Assembly: GCA_030704615.1 (NCBI GenBank)
Contig: CM060733.1
Coordinates: 43,338,001 to 43,402,000 of the forward strand
Direction: 5' to 3'
Length of the DNA: 64,000 bases
Origin: Takakia lepidozioides
Taxonomy: Eukaryota > Streptophyta > Takakiopsida > Takakiales > Takakiaceae
Positions 1 through 10,014 of the stretch are shown here, piece by piece. Numbering within the stretch: position 1 is the first letter of the stretch; each line of letters starts with the position of its first letter. The position numbers were made by a program, and so were the translations under genes. The notes below the pieces were generated by a model, which was given only the letters and a program-made list of their open reading frames with translations, was not told where the DNA came from and did no database searches.

Positions 1-744
1 CACATTTCTTCCAAAAATCATCGCTGCGAATGTTATTTTGAACTTTTCGACTTTTGGCTTTTCTGGAGTCCCGCAATGTCCGTGTGTATGCATCTCATTG
101 AGGATCGATGATGGTGTGCTCCAGACTGCTCTTCACCGTCACCAACCGATCCACCATCAAGAAGTTAGTGGCAAAACATGTTTCACTTGTGTCGTGCGCA
201 TACGTATCGCTACACAACTACATCGCTGTCCAAACCACACCACACATATATGCACAATAAAGTAGTCTGCCACAATGATAAGTAAAGCTAAAAAAGACAC
301 ACACTCTCAACACAAGAAATATGAAATCCATCGCTATCACTCTTTAAAATAGAAGTCGAGCCAGGGGCACCCCACGCTATAGGGACTCCACCCCACAACA
401 ACCTACACTCCCATCATAAGCACACTCAGATTTAAACGCATGAAGGAGCTCGGTCGCGTAGGCTCAACTCGAGAGAGATAAGCTGCGCGACTGCCGCTCT
501 CGTGAAGATAAGACGGTTCAGGTGTCAAACTAAACTTGACACCTAACTTAACACTTGACCTAAATCCAAGTGTTAAGTACAAATAACTAGCTTTATTCTA
601 GTCGTTTTCACACTGTGCTTATTTAACTTGACACTTGGATTGCGAAGGCCGTATTTGGGTTTGTGCCTCTTATATATTGCCAAAGGGATGTGGTGTGTGC
701 GGATGAATGACACAACAGTCTTCGCTCGCTTGACAAGTTGTTTT
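1..744. other. No gene recognised
   Basis: The short open frames here have no motif I recognise. Around 505-620 the words for 'cacttgacctaaatccaagtg' recur in both orientations and give a weak AT-rich hairpin near the start of element A. I could not find an outer end for element A here, so it may begin left of the window. Confidence 0.4.
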
Positions 745-1325
745 GGAAATGGAGCGACCGCCAAAGTGGCGGTCACTTCTACGAAGTGTGCCCTACGCAT
801 GGAGCGAAGAGTGAGGCAGGGGGAGGGGGGCATATAAGCTCCGACTCATTCTCCCCTCACTTCCATTATAGGCGGTCGCTTGAAGTTTTATTTTGTTTTT
901 ATAAATGCAGCGACCACCATTACTGGCGGTCGTTTTTTTCTTTTTTTTAGCGAAATGGAGCGACCGCCAAGGTGGCGGTCGCTTCTACGAGGTCTGCCCT
1001 GCGCATGGAGCGAGGAATGAGGCGGTGGGGGGGGGGGGGCATATAAGCTCCTCCCCTCACTTCCATTATTGGCAGTTTTTGTTTTTACAAAATGCAGCGA
1101 CCGCCATTACTGGGGGTCGCTTTTATTTTTTTATTTTTGGAAATGGGGCGACTGCCATTACTGGCGGTCGTTTTTTTTTTTAATGGAGCGACCGCGAAGC
1201 TTTTATTTAAATTTTTGGAAATGGAGCGACCGCCATTTGTGGCGGTCGCTTTTATTTTAAGTACAGGCGGTCGCTTCTCTATATTTTGGAGGAAAATCGA
1301 GCGACCGCCATTACGGGCGGTCGCC
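745..1325. repeat. Left hairpin array of element A (GCGACCGCC/GGCGGTCGC)
   Basis: Seven near-perfect hairpins have arms GCGACCGCC and GGCGGTCGC around a 5-7 base loop, at about 754-776, 910-933, 960-982, 1097-1120, 1148-1171, 1226-1249 and 1301-1323. Half-sites lie near 871, 1188 and 1265. The spacers are T-rich or A-rich. The first part, about 748-905 and 954-1100, is a direct duplication that also carries a TATA-like word. The same hairpin recurs in a second array at 9219-9806, so the two arrays bracket the two element A genes. Function is unknown. Protein-binding sites for a transposase or a regulator are plausible. Confidence 0.85.
829..1052 (+). promoter_or_regulatory. Duplicated TATA-like words upstream of the RING gene
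   Basis: The word gcatataagctcc occurs after a G-run near 829 and again near 1039, once in each copy of the duplicated unit. The downstream RING gene has its likely ATG at 1467, just after a ttgcag acceptor-like end. A TATA-box role is inference from sequence and position only. Confidence 0.3.
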
Positions 1326-1466
1326 GCAATTGTTTTGTTTTTTGTAAATCAGCTTCATTATTCATTTTAGGAACTATTTTGACACCTACTCAAACTAGTT
1401 AGAGTGAAGGGTTTAGAGTTACGTCTTATTAGTAAACCTCGTTTAGTGTTGCTCCGATTGTTGCAG

Positions 1467-3790
1467 AATGGCAGAGGGCCAGGACGATGACCGTCATGGA
1501 AATGACCCCAATGAACATGGACCGCCCCCTAAGAAAATCAAAGGGTCAAGGCAAGACTTGAATTGAGAAGTATGTGGTAACTTTAGCATACTAGCAGAAG
1601 AGGGCTGGAAGAGTTCAGGTGGCCGATGGCGAGATGCAAAAAATTCGTGAAATGGTACCACATCAATCGATTGTGGCCTTTGGATAGGCATGACGTGCAA
1701 ACCTGAAACAATTACGCAGAGTCCAGGTCTTGCACGAACTTGCATTTCTAGCATAGGGCGAATGAGGTGCATTGCACATTGTGGGGTCAACCTCTCTTAA
1801 AGGGTCAAATCCCGTACACCTTGGCAACCATATTGTACGTGGAGGTCATACTCTTGCGTCCAGTGAATTGACAAATTGCTAGTAGGAGGAACGCAAGGTT
1901 GCTATACGATTTGGAGTACATCCCAGACACGTTTGGAATACAACTGGCTGTAACGTTAGAGGAACAACTGGCGGAAAAAGACCAGCGAATCAGGACCCTG
2001 CAGGACCGATTAGACTAGCAAACACTGCGCATAGCCAAGTTGGAAGCTAGATTAGAAGACATGCCTCCCAACAATGAAAGCATTGTTGTCCACAATGAGG
2101 ATCGAATAAATGTCGTGGACATGGACGCGGAATTTGCGATGTCCGATCGCAGTATTGACCTCATCATTCACAAAATTATGGACGTCCTTGACTTTGTGGC
2201 CGATGAAACCATGGTTGAGGAACAGAGAATTGTGGATGAGAGAAGGAGGAAATGAAAAGAACCAGTACTGGAAACCGGGGAATGCTCTAGGGTCGTCATT
2301 CAATCAGAGATGAACCCGATATTAGATGTCGACCGCATTACAAAGGAGTGGGACATTGTCATGGCAACTGCATGGCGTTTGTCCAGAACGCTGGAGATTC
2401 GGGCATGGGTCCCATTGAATGACGATTGGGAGAATTGGGTACAATGAGCGACCCATTTGGCCTCCAGAGAAGCACGGGTAGAGCGGACACTGTCAGGCTT
2501 GCAACATGTTGCACACATGTCGAACCGTAGCGTGCATAGTATTTATGCCAACATGCAAAGGTATAACGATCTCCGCATCGCATCAAACGTGTTCGCCGGG
2601 TATACCAATTGGGCAGATATGGATTCTATGTTCGATCGATGTGAGCACAGAATTTCGGGGTCGAACAGAAGCATAAAGTGTGAATTGGAGATGGAGGAAG
2701 AGTGAGACACCACAACAAGGATGACCAGCCACATCAAACCGGCCCAGAGGGAGGAAATACCACGAGGCGTTTTGCCGTCATGGATATCAGATGGCACAAT
2801 TTGTTCGATATGTAGGAATTCATACGGCCCAGAGGGATGTTATGTGCTTGGATCATGTGGACATATGTTCCATCTCACATGTCTTATCCCGCAAGCCTTG
2901 CGGACGAGCGCTTGCCCAAAATGCCGTACACCAATCCATCGCCATTTCTATGAACTAGTGGGCTTGGAGGATCGGATGCCCATAGGTTTTGAATACAATC
3001 GACACAACCTCCCATTGGATGGGCTACCATACACATTTCTGAATTGTGTGCATTGGGGCAAGAACTTGGTATGGGATGCAGACAGAGAGATGCATGACAT
3101 ACATGTCGGAAACCCGTCATACATCAAATATCCTCAGTAATTCTGGGTCACATCTGACTGGGAGATAACCATACGTGCGGGAGGCATTTGAGATTGGTGG
3201 GAGAGAGAGCAGTTTTGCCGTAATCTGGGAGGGCATTGGAGTCGAAGAAGGTCTAGGTTTATCCGGCTCCCACAGGTTCCATGGGTGTCGGAAGAGAACG
3301 AATTGTATGACCGACAACCGATTGGGAGACATTTGTTGCTGTCTGAACTGGAAGATACTATAATATGTCAATGCCAAATGAATGAGGCGTACGAGGTGGC
3401 TTATCGTCAAAACGACACAATGATTAGGGACAGGGCCCGTGAGAGGCAGTTCGAAAGTTTCAAAAGTACCATCAAGGCAGTTGTAGAGAAATGGATGTGA
3501 CTATGGACAGACCGTTATCATCGTGTTTCGGGGGCTCTATTGCCGGATGTGGACGACCTCGTTGCCGATTTGCATGCAGCCCGAGCACTTGTTCTCGATC
3601 CATCTCCGCCACGTCGTGAGAATGAAGAAGAAAGTCAACTTTCACCGCGAAGTAGGCGGATGCAGGCTATAATTGATCACATGCCATTGGGCCCCTCATT
3701 GACCACGAGATCACGGTCGCAAGCTCTGGCAATTGGCAGTGCAAATCAGGCATAACATCAAATTCTTTGTCCTCGGACAGTGACGACTAG
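1467..3790 (+). pseudogene. Decayed gene with coiled coil and RING-H2 finger
   Basis: From the ATG at 1467 the frame gives an acidic start and a basic PPKKIKGSR stretch that could be a nuclear signal. A coiled coil follows near 1940-2075 (LEEQLAEKD..., KLEARLEDM), broken by a TAG near 2017. Next come two open pieces (2040-2255, 2457-2705) and a RING-H2 finger in the 2721-3140 frame. Its ligands are C28-x2-C31, C46-x-H48-x2-H51-x2-C54 and C65-x2-C68. RING fingers of this type usually act as E3 ubiquitin ligases. A charged tail runs in 3285-3500 and 3540-3755. Stops and frame changes separate the pieces, so this is a dead copy unless some gaps are introns. It faces the kinase-like gene at 7.1-7.9 kb, and both lie between the two hairpin arrays. 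I do not recognise the full protein. Confidence 0.6.
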
Positions 3791-4036
3791 GCTTTTAATG
3801 ACTGGCAGCGTAGTACATATACAATATGCATTTTTGTTGTACCTTGAATGTTGTTGGAAAACACAGTGATGGCATTCCGTCAATTTTGTATATCACCAAT
3901 TTTGTTAATACACAATGCACATGTGCAGCACCGGCCAATTTCAATTGCATGAGCAACGTTTTTTTCACATTTACACTCGTGTGATGGGGAAGAAGTAGTT
4001 CACCCTATAAACAAATTTACAATGGTGTCATATTTG
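3791..4036. other. 3' flank of the RING gene, nothing recognised
   Basis: This AT-rich stretch follows the last RING-gene frame and ends at the hAT-type MITE. I see no motif. Confidence 0.4.
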
Positions 4037-4837
4037 GTCATGACCAGTGTTGGACCGGTATCATCAACATTTCATACCAGCCAGGGTATGGTATCGTCGG
4101 TGAAGAGGCCTCCATAATACCTGACAGGTAATGGTATCAAAATAGGTATTAAGCTTTTGATGTACCAGTCTGGTATGTATATTGTTTTTGTTTGGCCTGG
4201 TATGGTATGGTATCAGTATTTCAAATTTCAAATCTTATACTGGGGGAATATCAATATAGTTTTTAAAAAAAAAATATAAAAATAAACTTGAAAAAATAAA
4301 ATAAAAAATCTGTCCACACCGCTGAGGTGAGCACTGCAGCCGCTGAAGTGATCACCTCGTGGGCTGAAGCGCTCACCTCAGCGGCTGAGTGCCACAATTC
4401 ATAATAACAAGGAGTGGGATCTCACCTCAGGTAATTTGAGGTCACCTTACAAGAGTCATATTACAGGTTGATAAATGAGATAATGCTCCAAGCCCAAGCA
4501 AATTTTTGCCAAAATCGCCATTCAGATCGTCTCAATCAAAGAGCCCCGCAACTCTCCATGTTGCACCCTAAATCCCTAACGCTCCATATATTGATATCTA
4601 GGGTGCAAATGACGGCGGTAGACATAGTACTGGTATTGACAAAGCTGCGTTCCTTGCGATACCAGGCTGGTATGGTAGGAGCCCAGGTATTAGTGTTTCA
4701 CTATATTGCCCCCAATATGTTCTGCCCGGGTATTGCCAGTTGCTTATACCCGCCTGGTCTGGTACCCTGCCGTGATACCCTTACCCGTGCTGATACCCCG
4801 CCTCACCCCCATATACCGGTCCAACACTGGTCATGAC
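4037..4837. mobile_element. hAT-type non-autonomous element (MITE)
   Basis: The ends at 4045 and 4829 are perfect 17-bp inverted repeats reading CAGTGTTGGACCGGTAT. They are flanked by an exact 8-bp duplication, GTCATGAC, at 4037-4044 and 4830-4837. An 8-bp target duplication with a CAGTG-type end is the signature of the hAT superfamily. The 785-bp interior has no coding capacity and is full of short ggtatggtat words in both orientations. The undamaged duplication suggests a fairly recent insertion into element A. Confidence 0.9.
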
Positions 4838-5030
4838 GTGTATGTGGGTATTTGCAATGAACTCCAAAAGCTGGAGAACAAAAAAAATTGATATTAACCA
4901 ATAAGTTATAACGAGTTACCAACGGTCGTCTTCCAAACAAATTTCGCCTGGTCCCTGCGTATTTCATAATCATTTCGCAAAATCTATGATCTTTCTACGA
5001 ACATACCCACAAAGTTCTCAAAACACAAAA

Positions 5031-5400
5031 TAATTTCGATTGATCTCATATTACACTGGCACGTATCAGAGGGTACATTGAATACACTAGCCAAGTTTCA
5101 AAGCAAACGAAAATCATTTGGATGGGCAACCATCCGTTGGCCCATTGAACGAATTTCGATTGATTTCATATTACTCTGGGGCCTCTTACATGGCACATTG
5201 AACATAGTGGCCAAGTCTCAAAGCGAACCAAAATCATTTCGATGGCCAACCATCCGTTGAGCCATCAAATGAATTTCGATTGATTTCATAGTAGTCCGGG
5301 ATCTGATACATGGTATGTTGAACACAGTGGCAAAGATTGAAAGCAAACGAAAATCATTTGGATGGGCAACCATTCAATCGCCCATTGAATGGATGGGGTT
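5031..5400. repeat. Three tandem copies of a 120-bp unit
   Basis: The word aatttcgattgat starts units near 5031, 5151 and 5271, a period of 120 bp. Each unit also carries 'catattactctgg', 'cattgaacacagtggc' and 'catttggatgggcaaccat' variants. The copies differ by scattered changes. Short open frames here only reflect the repeat. Confidence 0.8.
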
Positions 5401-6482
5401 TCGTCTTCGATTATACTGGGACCTGTTACATGGTATGCCCTTTGAAGCTCTTTTTGTAGTGTCTCATGCCTCGTAATGCGGTGCTTATCTATGTCCACTT
5501 TATCCAATATGTTGATATTCTCCACCTGGAACAGATCCACACATGTGTGCAGAAATCCTTAAAAAAACAAATGACCATCTCCACTTTTGTAAGCCTCATC
5601 CCTAGCTTCCAGTTTTGATGGTCATTTGGTTTTTTAAATATTTATATACGCATGTGTGGATATGTTTCAGATGGAAGATATTAACATTGGAAAAATAAGA
5701 GTTGGAGAAGCACCTCATTATGAAGGAAGAGACATTACAGAATACCTCAGCATGTTGAACATCTGGATGAAGAACCTTGCCCATCGCCGCTTCAAAGTTC
5801 TAGCGCTTCTGAAATGATCACATGTTTGTTGGTGGAAGCAGATCTCGTAGGCCACATTGATCTCGTACCCATCGAAGACTCCCGTAGGCCACATGGAACG
5901 GTTCATGTGATACATTTTCACAAATGCGACGTGATACATTTGTGAAATGGTATCACATCAACCGTTTAATGTGGCCAATGCACCTCTTCCGCACCATGGC
6001 GGAAATGTTCGACACTTGAAAGCACAAACACAAATAATCCGTGCAAACAATCTCAAGAATCATATGTACTGCAAAGTGTTTCATACTACCGATGTTCATG
6101 TAGCTAAATTATTTAGGAATCGTTTTACTACTCCCATGCCAACAACATCAGGTCCACTGCGACTGCCATATTCCGAATTCCGTATCAGCCACCACGGACA
6201 TGAAACCAGGAACTTCGCACAAAATCTCCAATTCATTCAATTTATGGTGGGCCATGGCTGCAGCCTGCAAGCTGGCCGGGATAGCTGATACGTCCGTTTG
6301 AACATGACAGTCTGAGATTACGTTGGCATGGGAATGGCAAAAAGAGTACTACAGAATTCAGCTAGATGAACAACAATAGCATGAAACACCTTACCGTAAA
6401 TATGATTGTTGACATTAGTTGTGACAGCTCTAATCAATACAGAACTCGCACCATCAGTTGCGCTCCAGCAGCAGTACCAGTC
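5401..6482. repeat. Inverted modules without a recognised gene
   Basis: A weak foldback runs across 5525-5690 (gatccacacatgtgtg against catgtgtggatatg). A module at about 6030-6146 ending cccatgccaac recurs inverted at about 6325-6440, with matching 'aagtgtttcat' and 'gttcatgtagct' words. The module is unrecognised. It may be a fragment of an element A gene copied in both directions. Confidence 0.5.
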
Positions 6483-7045
6483 CCCCCGAGTAAATAAAAT
6501 TCCGTTGTAAATAATAAATTGCATACGCTCGAACTTCACAGATGTCAGTTCAACAAAACCGGCCGTGTATTGTGGCACTGTTTGTAACTTCGAATGTTTC
6601 AATGTTTCTGACAGGGTATTGAGAAAATGATATATTGGCTCCATATGAGTTAGACAACAAACGTTCCATATCTCATTCAACTTTGCGACACTACCATGAG
6701 TGGCATGGATAAAAAAGTAATAGGTGTACATGTGACCTCCGCACGTTCAAATACACCATTCGCTGGACCTAGTATCAAACGTTCGGAGGTCGCATGTGCA
6801 CCTATTACTTTCCGATCCATGCCTCTCATGGTAGTGTCGCACAGTTGAATGAGATGTGAGACGTTTGTTGTCTAACTCCTACGGAACTAATACATCATTT
6901 TCTCATAACCCTATCCAAAACCTTGGAACATTACAAATATAAACAATGAGTCAGTACACAAACCATTTATGTTGTGATGACAAGTGTCAGAGTCGAGCAT
7001 ATGCAATGTAGTATTTACAATGAGACTTTATTTATTACAGGCACG
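6483..7045. repeat. Long imperfect inverted repeat (about 260-bp arms)
   Basis: The sequence 6483-6745 matches the reverse complement of 6783-7045 along its length with scattered mismatches. Shared words include gacactaccatgag/ctcatggtagtgtc, gacaacaaacg/cgtttgttgtc and gagcgtatgcaat/gagcatatgcaat. The loop is only about 37 bp. A transcript through this region would fold into a long hairpin. A 137-codon frame lies antisense at 6318-6731, but it has no recognised domain and may be incidental. Confidence 0.75.
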
Positions 7046-7114
7046 ATCAAAATTGAGTTATGTCTTCATAAAAGAACCATTGTACCGCCACAAATCTCAT
7101 ATCTACGAGACTCT

Positions 7115-7896
7115 GGTCTACTCCGTCCTATATACGTCTTTCGGCTCAAGCCAATTGAATGGTTTGCCCATGAACCGAAGTACTACATGGGCTACTGTGA
7201 TTCTCTCATTCTTGTTGTTGTCGTACAACCTTTGTAGCATTGAATGCCAACAACCTTCCGTAAATTGGTCCTCAAACATACTTTGATCATAATGAGCGCC
7301 GCCATTTATTCGTACCGCTATCTTTCCAACGGCAAAGGCCTCCGACGTCATGTCCTGGGGGGGGGGGAGGGGGTGACATTCGCATTGAAAACCAATGCAA
7401 TATCTTTTTCCACCCACCATCTTTTCGCGAGTTCCCGGTCCAGCTTGTCTTGGTTTTTAAACTGGTACGACGAGGCTTTGCGTATGCCCAATGGGGTGGC
7501 TAAGCCCCAATCACACACCCCAATCTTGATCTCCTCGGTGCCATCTGGAAAATACAACAGGATGTTGTCGGGGGACAAGTCGTTGTGCAGGACACAATTC
7601 TTGTGGACAGCATCCATGATGCACACCAGTGCCCATGCAAGTTTAATGCGCATTTTCCGAAAACGAAGCAAGCGATCGCATTCCTGGAACTCTGCTTTCG
7701 TTCCCCTTTGTTCCAAAATCACCCTGTTGTCCGAATCGTTGCCCCATTTTCTGTCAAGGTTCATCATGTCGCGTATTGTCCCCTCATTCCACCAGCGAGT
7801 GTACCCCTCTACCTCACGTGCATTCATAGCAAAATATGAGATAACACCCGGATGCTGGAACTTCACTGCCAAACACTCGTCATTATGTTGTCTCAA
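7115..7896 (-). pseudogene. Protein-kinase-like gene, frameshifted
   Basis: In the 182-codon frame starting at 7896, the catalytic loop reads HNDLSPDNILL (H104, D106, N111) and the metal-binding motif reads CDWGLA (D129 to G131). These are the kinase HRD...N and DFG positions with N and W substitutions. The frame leaves register at a C-run on the minus strand (G-run near 7359-7371 on the plus strand). It continues in another frame (7118-7420) with GKIAVRINGG and a plausible C-lobe tail ending at a stop near 7118. The N-lobe is not visible in frame, so it is missing, intronic, or encoded from the 8582 start. The gene is convergent with the RING gene. The key catalytic residues are kept, but the shift makes this copy broken unless the G-run is a sequencing artefact. 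Confidence 0.6.
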
Positions 7897-8306
7897 CGCA
7901 TTTTCTGGATTTTTGGACTTGGGTTTTTTTCCCGCTAGCTCTCAACGCTCCGATATTCTAGAATCGCCAATAATCCTACACTGAAGGACCTTAGCATACG
8001 CTCCTTCTTTGTAAAGGCCAATCTCTACTACCTTCGCAATATAGTTTAAGTAATAAAGACTAGTTGTGCCTCCCCCGCCCAATGACCCCGCCTCCAAGGG
8101 ACAACCCTAGTCCGGCGATGTGAATTCTGACTTGTCGAGCAAGCCCAATATTCAACACCCCGCATTAATTCAGCTTCGGCGGATGGCACTCGACCCTCGG
8201 TTGCTCTACCCTTCCATGTCTTCATTAGCTACCTCAAATTCCACGTGGCGTCTTTTGCCCTACTTTGGATCCACCGATTGAACTTCGGTTTGTCCCTGTC
8301 CGCCGT

Positions 8307-8582
8307 TCACTCAGCCCCCGCCAAAGCGTTTGTCATTTTCCTCTTCATATTCTGCTGGAAAATCTGAAACCCCTCCCATCCATGCCTGACATAAGCACTC
8401 TCTAGCCTCATCATGGTCCTACCCTTGAAATAATCCACTACCGCTTCTTTCACCCTATCCAAGGCATCCGGTCCCGGGTAGTCTGGCTTATTGACCTGGC
8501 TATCCCGCTCGTGGGCACGTTTTCTCTTCCTCCGATCCCCAGACGAGCCCGCCCCAGAACTTGAATTTACAACCCCCGACAT
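8307..8582 (-). CDS. Small basic protein or first exon of the kinase-like gene
   Basis: This 91-codon frame starts MSGVVNSSSGAG and has a basic cluster RRKRKRAHER that resembles a nuclear localisation signal. A helical region with DRVKEAVVDYFKGRTMMRL follows. I recognise no family. It lies upstream of the kinase-like frame on the same strand with a gap of about 410 bp, so it could be a separate gene or a 5' exon of the kinase gene. A TATA-like sequence lies about 320 bp upstream on the minus strand. Confidence 0.4.
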   Translation of the reverse strand: MSGVVNSSSGAGSSGDRRKRKRAHERDSQVNKPDYPGPDALDRVKEAVVDYFKGRTMMRLESAYVRHGWEGFQIFQQNMKRKMTNALAGAE

Positions 8583-8901
8583 TGTATAAACCTTTGCCCA
8601 CTACAGGGTCCAAAACCTCAGAAAATGGCAATGAACGCGTGTGGATGGTGTCTTCGTAGATTTCTGCAAAAAAACAGGCCGTCGGGGATCCAAAAACGGC
8701 AAAATGGTGATACGATGATTGAACCGTGAACAAGTGTGTAGGACTGACCAATATAAAACCGACAAAACCTCCCCCCCCCCTAATAATCACCTTTGCACCT
8801 CCTGTTGGTAGTGCCAAGCAACGAAGTCCCAAATGACTACCGGATGTCAAGGAACCGCACCACGAGAGGGGCAAAAGTGATCAGAAAAGGAGGGGGGAAT
8901 G

Positions 8902-8911
8902 GTTTATATAG
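8902..8911 (-). promoter_or_regulatory. TATA-like box for the minus-strand gene
   Basis: The minus strand reads cctatataaacc between a GC-rich and a C-rich tract, about 320 bp upstream of the ATG at 8582. It mirrors the TATA-like words beside the left hairpin array. The assignment rests on sequence and spacing only. Confidence 0.35.
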
Positions 8912-8969
8912 GCGCCCACCAGCACCCCCCCCCTCCCGCCCCAAAAACAAAAATGGCATTATGCTTGAA

Positions 8970-9140
8970 AAGACGCGACAGGCCAGTGGCGCCTCGCCAC
9001 GTGTCAACGCGGCGCGACTGGCCAGTCGCACCTCGCCACGCGCACCCACATGGGAGAGGTCAAGAGTTCAAAACCACCTCCCCACCATCCCATTTGTTTC
9101 ATTTTTCTTGACCTGTGGCACCTCGCCACGTGGCTGACCA
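8970..9140. repeat. CTCGCCACGTG direct repeats and a GC palindrome
   Basis: The word cctcgccacgtg or a close variant occurs near 8991, 9031 and 9121. Each full form contains the G-box core CACGTG. Between them is a perfect 16-bp palindrome, GCGACTGGCCAGTCGC, near 9014-9029. The block lies between the kinase-side TATA word and the right hairpin array, so a regulatory or end-binding role is possible. Confidence 0.6.
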
Positions 9141-9218
9141 GACGCCGCTTCATGATTAAAAAATTAAAAACAAAACGCCACACGGCGGGTCCCTGGATTT
9201 CTAAGGAAAAACAAAACA

Positions 9219-9806
9219 CGCGACCGCCGCATGGCGGTCGCTATATTTATAAAAACAAGAAGAGCGACCGCCACGTGGCGGTCGCTGCTTTTAAAAAAAA
9301 AATTAAATAAGCGACCGCCTACTGGCGGTCACTAAATTTGGCGATTCAAAATATAAATAAGCGACCGCCGCTAAATGATGAACGCTTCATTTAAAAAAAA
9401 ATATTAAGTAAGCGACCGCCAAACGGCGGTTGCTTAGTTTAAGAATCAAAATCAAATCGAGCGACCGCCTCCAAATGGCAGTCGTTGTATTCTTTATTAA
9501 CAAAAATAGCGACGGCCGCCAAATGGCGGTCGCTCCATTTTTCAAAAATTAACTGAAGACGCGACCGCCAAACGGCGGTCGCTTTATTTAAGAATACAAA
9601 TAAAATTAAGCGACCGCTGCTAAATGGCGGTCGCTAAATTTAAATATATATATATAGCGACCGCCACATGGCGGTCGCTGTATTTTTACAGAATATATCA
9701 AAGATATAATAATAATAATATAATAAAGTGCGAGCGACCGCCAATATGGGCGGTCGCTTTTATTTTAAAAATAATAAATTATATGCGACCGCCAATATAG
9801 GCGGAC
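9219..9806. repeat. Right hairpin array of element A
   Basis: About twelve copies of GCGACCGCC-loop-GGCGGTCGC are spaced roughly every 50 bp, near 9220, 9264, 9311, 9361, 9411, 9461, 9509, 9560, 9610, 9657, 9734 and 9785. Loops are 3-8 bases and some arms carry single changes. Spacers are AT-rich (aaataaataa, tttattttaaa). The core is the same as in the 745-1325 array, although the spacers differ, so selection or copying acts on the hairpin itself. Confidence 0.85.
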
Positions 9807-9944
9807 ACATTTTTTTTAAAGAATTAATAAATATTAATAATTGGCCACGTCTGTTTTACACTGTGGCTGCCATCTCATTACAAAGGGTAGAAGTAAATCG
9901 TAAAAGTCAAATGTCAAAAAAAATTACATGGGTAAACGTCCGGA

Positions 9945-10010
9945 TTCGACGTGACGTGACGCACGTCGGACGTGACGGCCGACGTGTCAGCGCCACGTCA
10001 CGTCAGGAAT
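9945..10010. repeat. CACGTCAC-rich hairpin at the right edge of element A
   Basis: The left arm GACGTGACGTGACGC...CGTCGG pairs with the right arm CCGACGTG...GCGCCACGTCACGTC around a short loop. It sits immediately before LINE coding sequence resumes near 10015. Similar cgccacgtcacc hairpins occur inside element B near 20075-20190 and 31640-31745. It is the best candidate for the right end of element A, although I could not identify a matching left end or a target duplication. Confidence 0.5.
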
Positions 10011-10014
10011 GATA

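Noticed and set aside
9219-9806. Series of rho-independent terminators
   Set aside because: Hairpins with T-runs superficially fit, but the DNA is nuclear plant DNA and the hairpin core is repeated in two flanking arrays.
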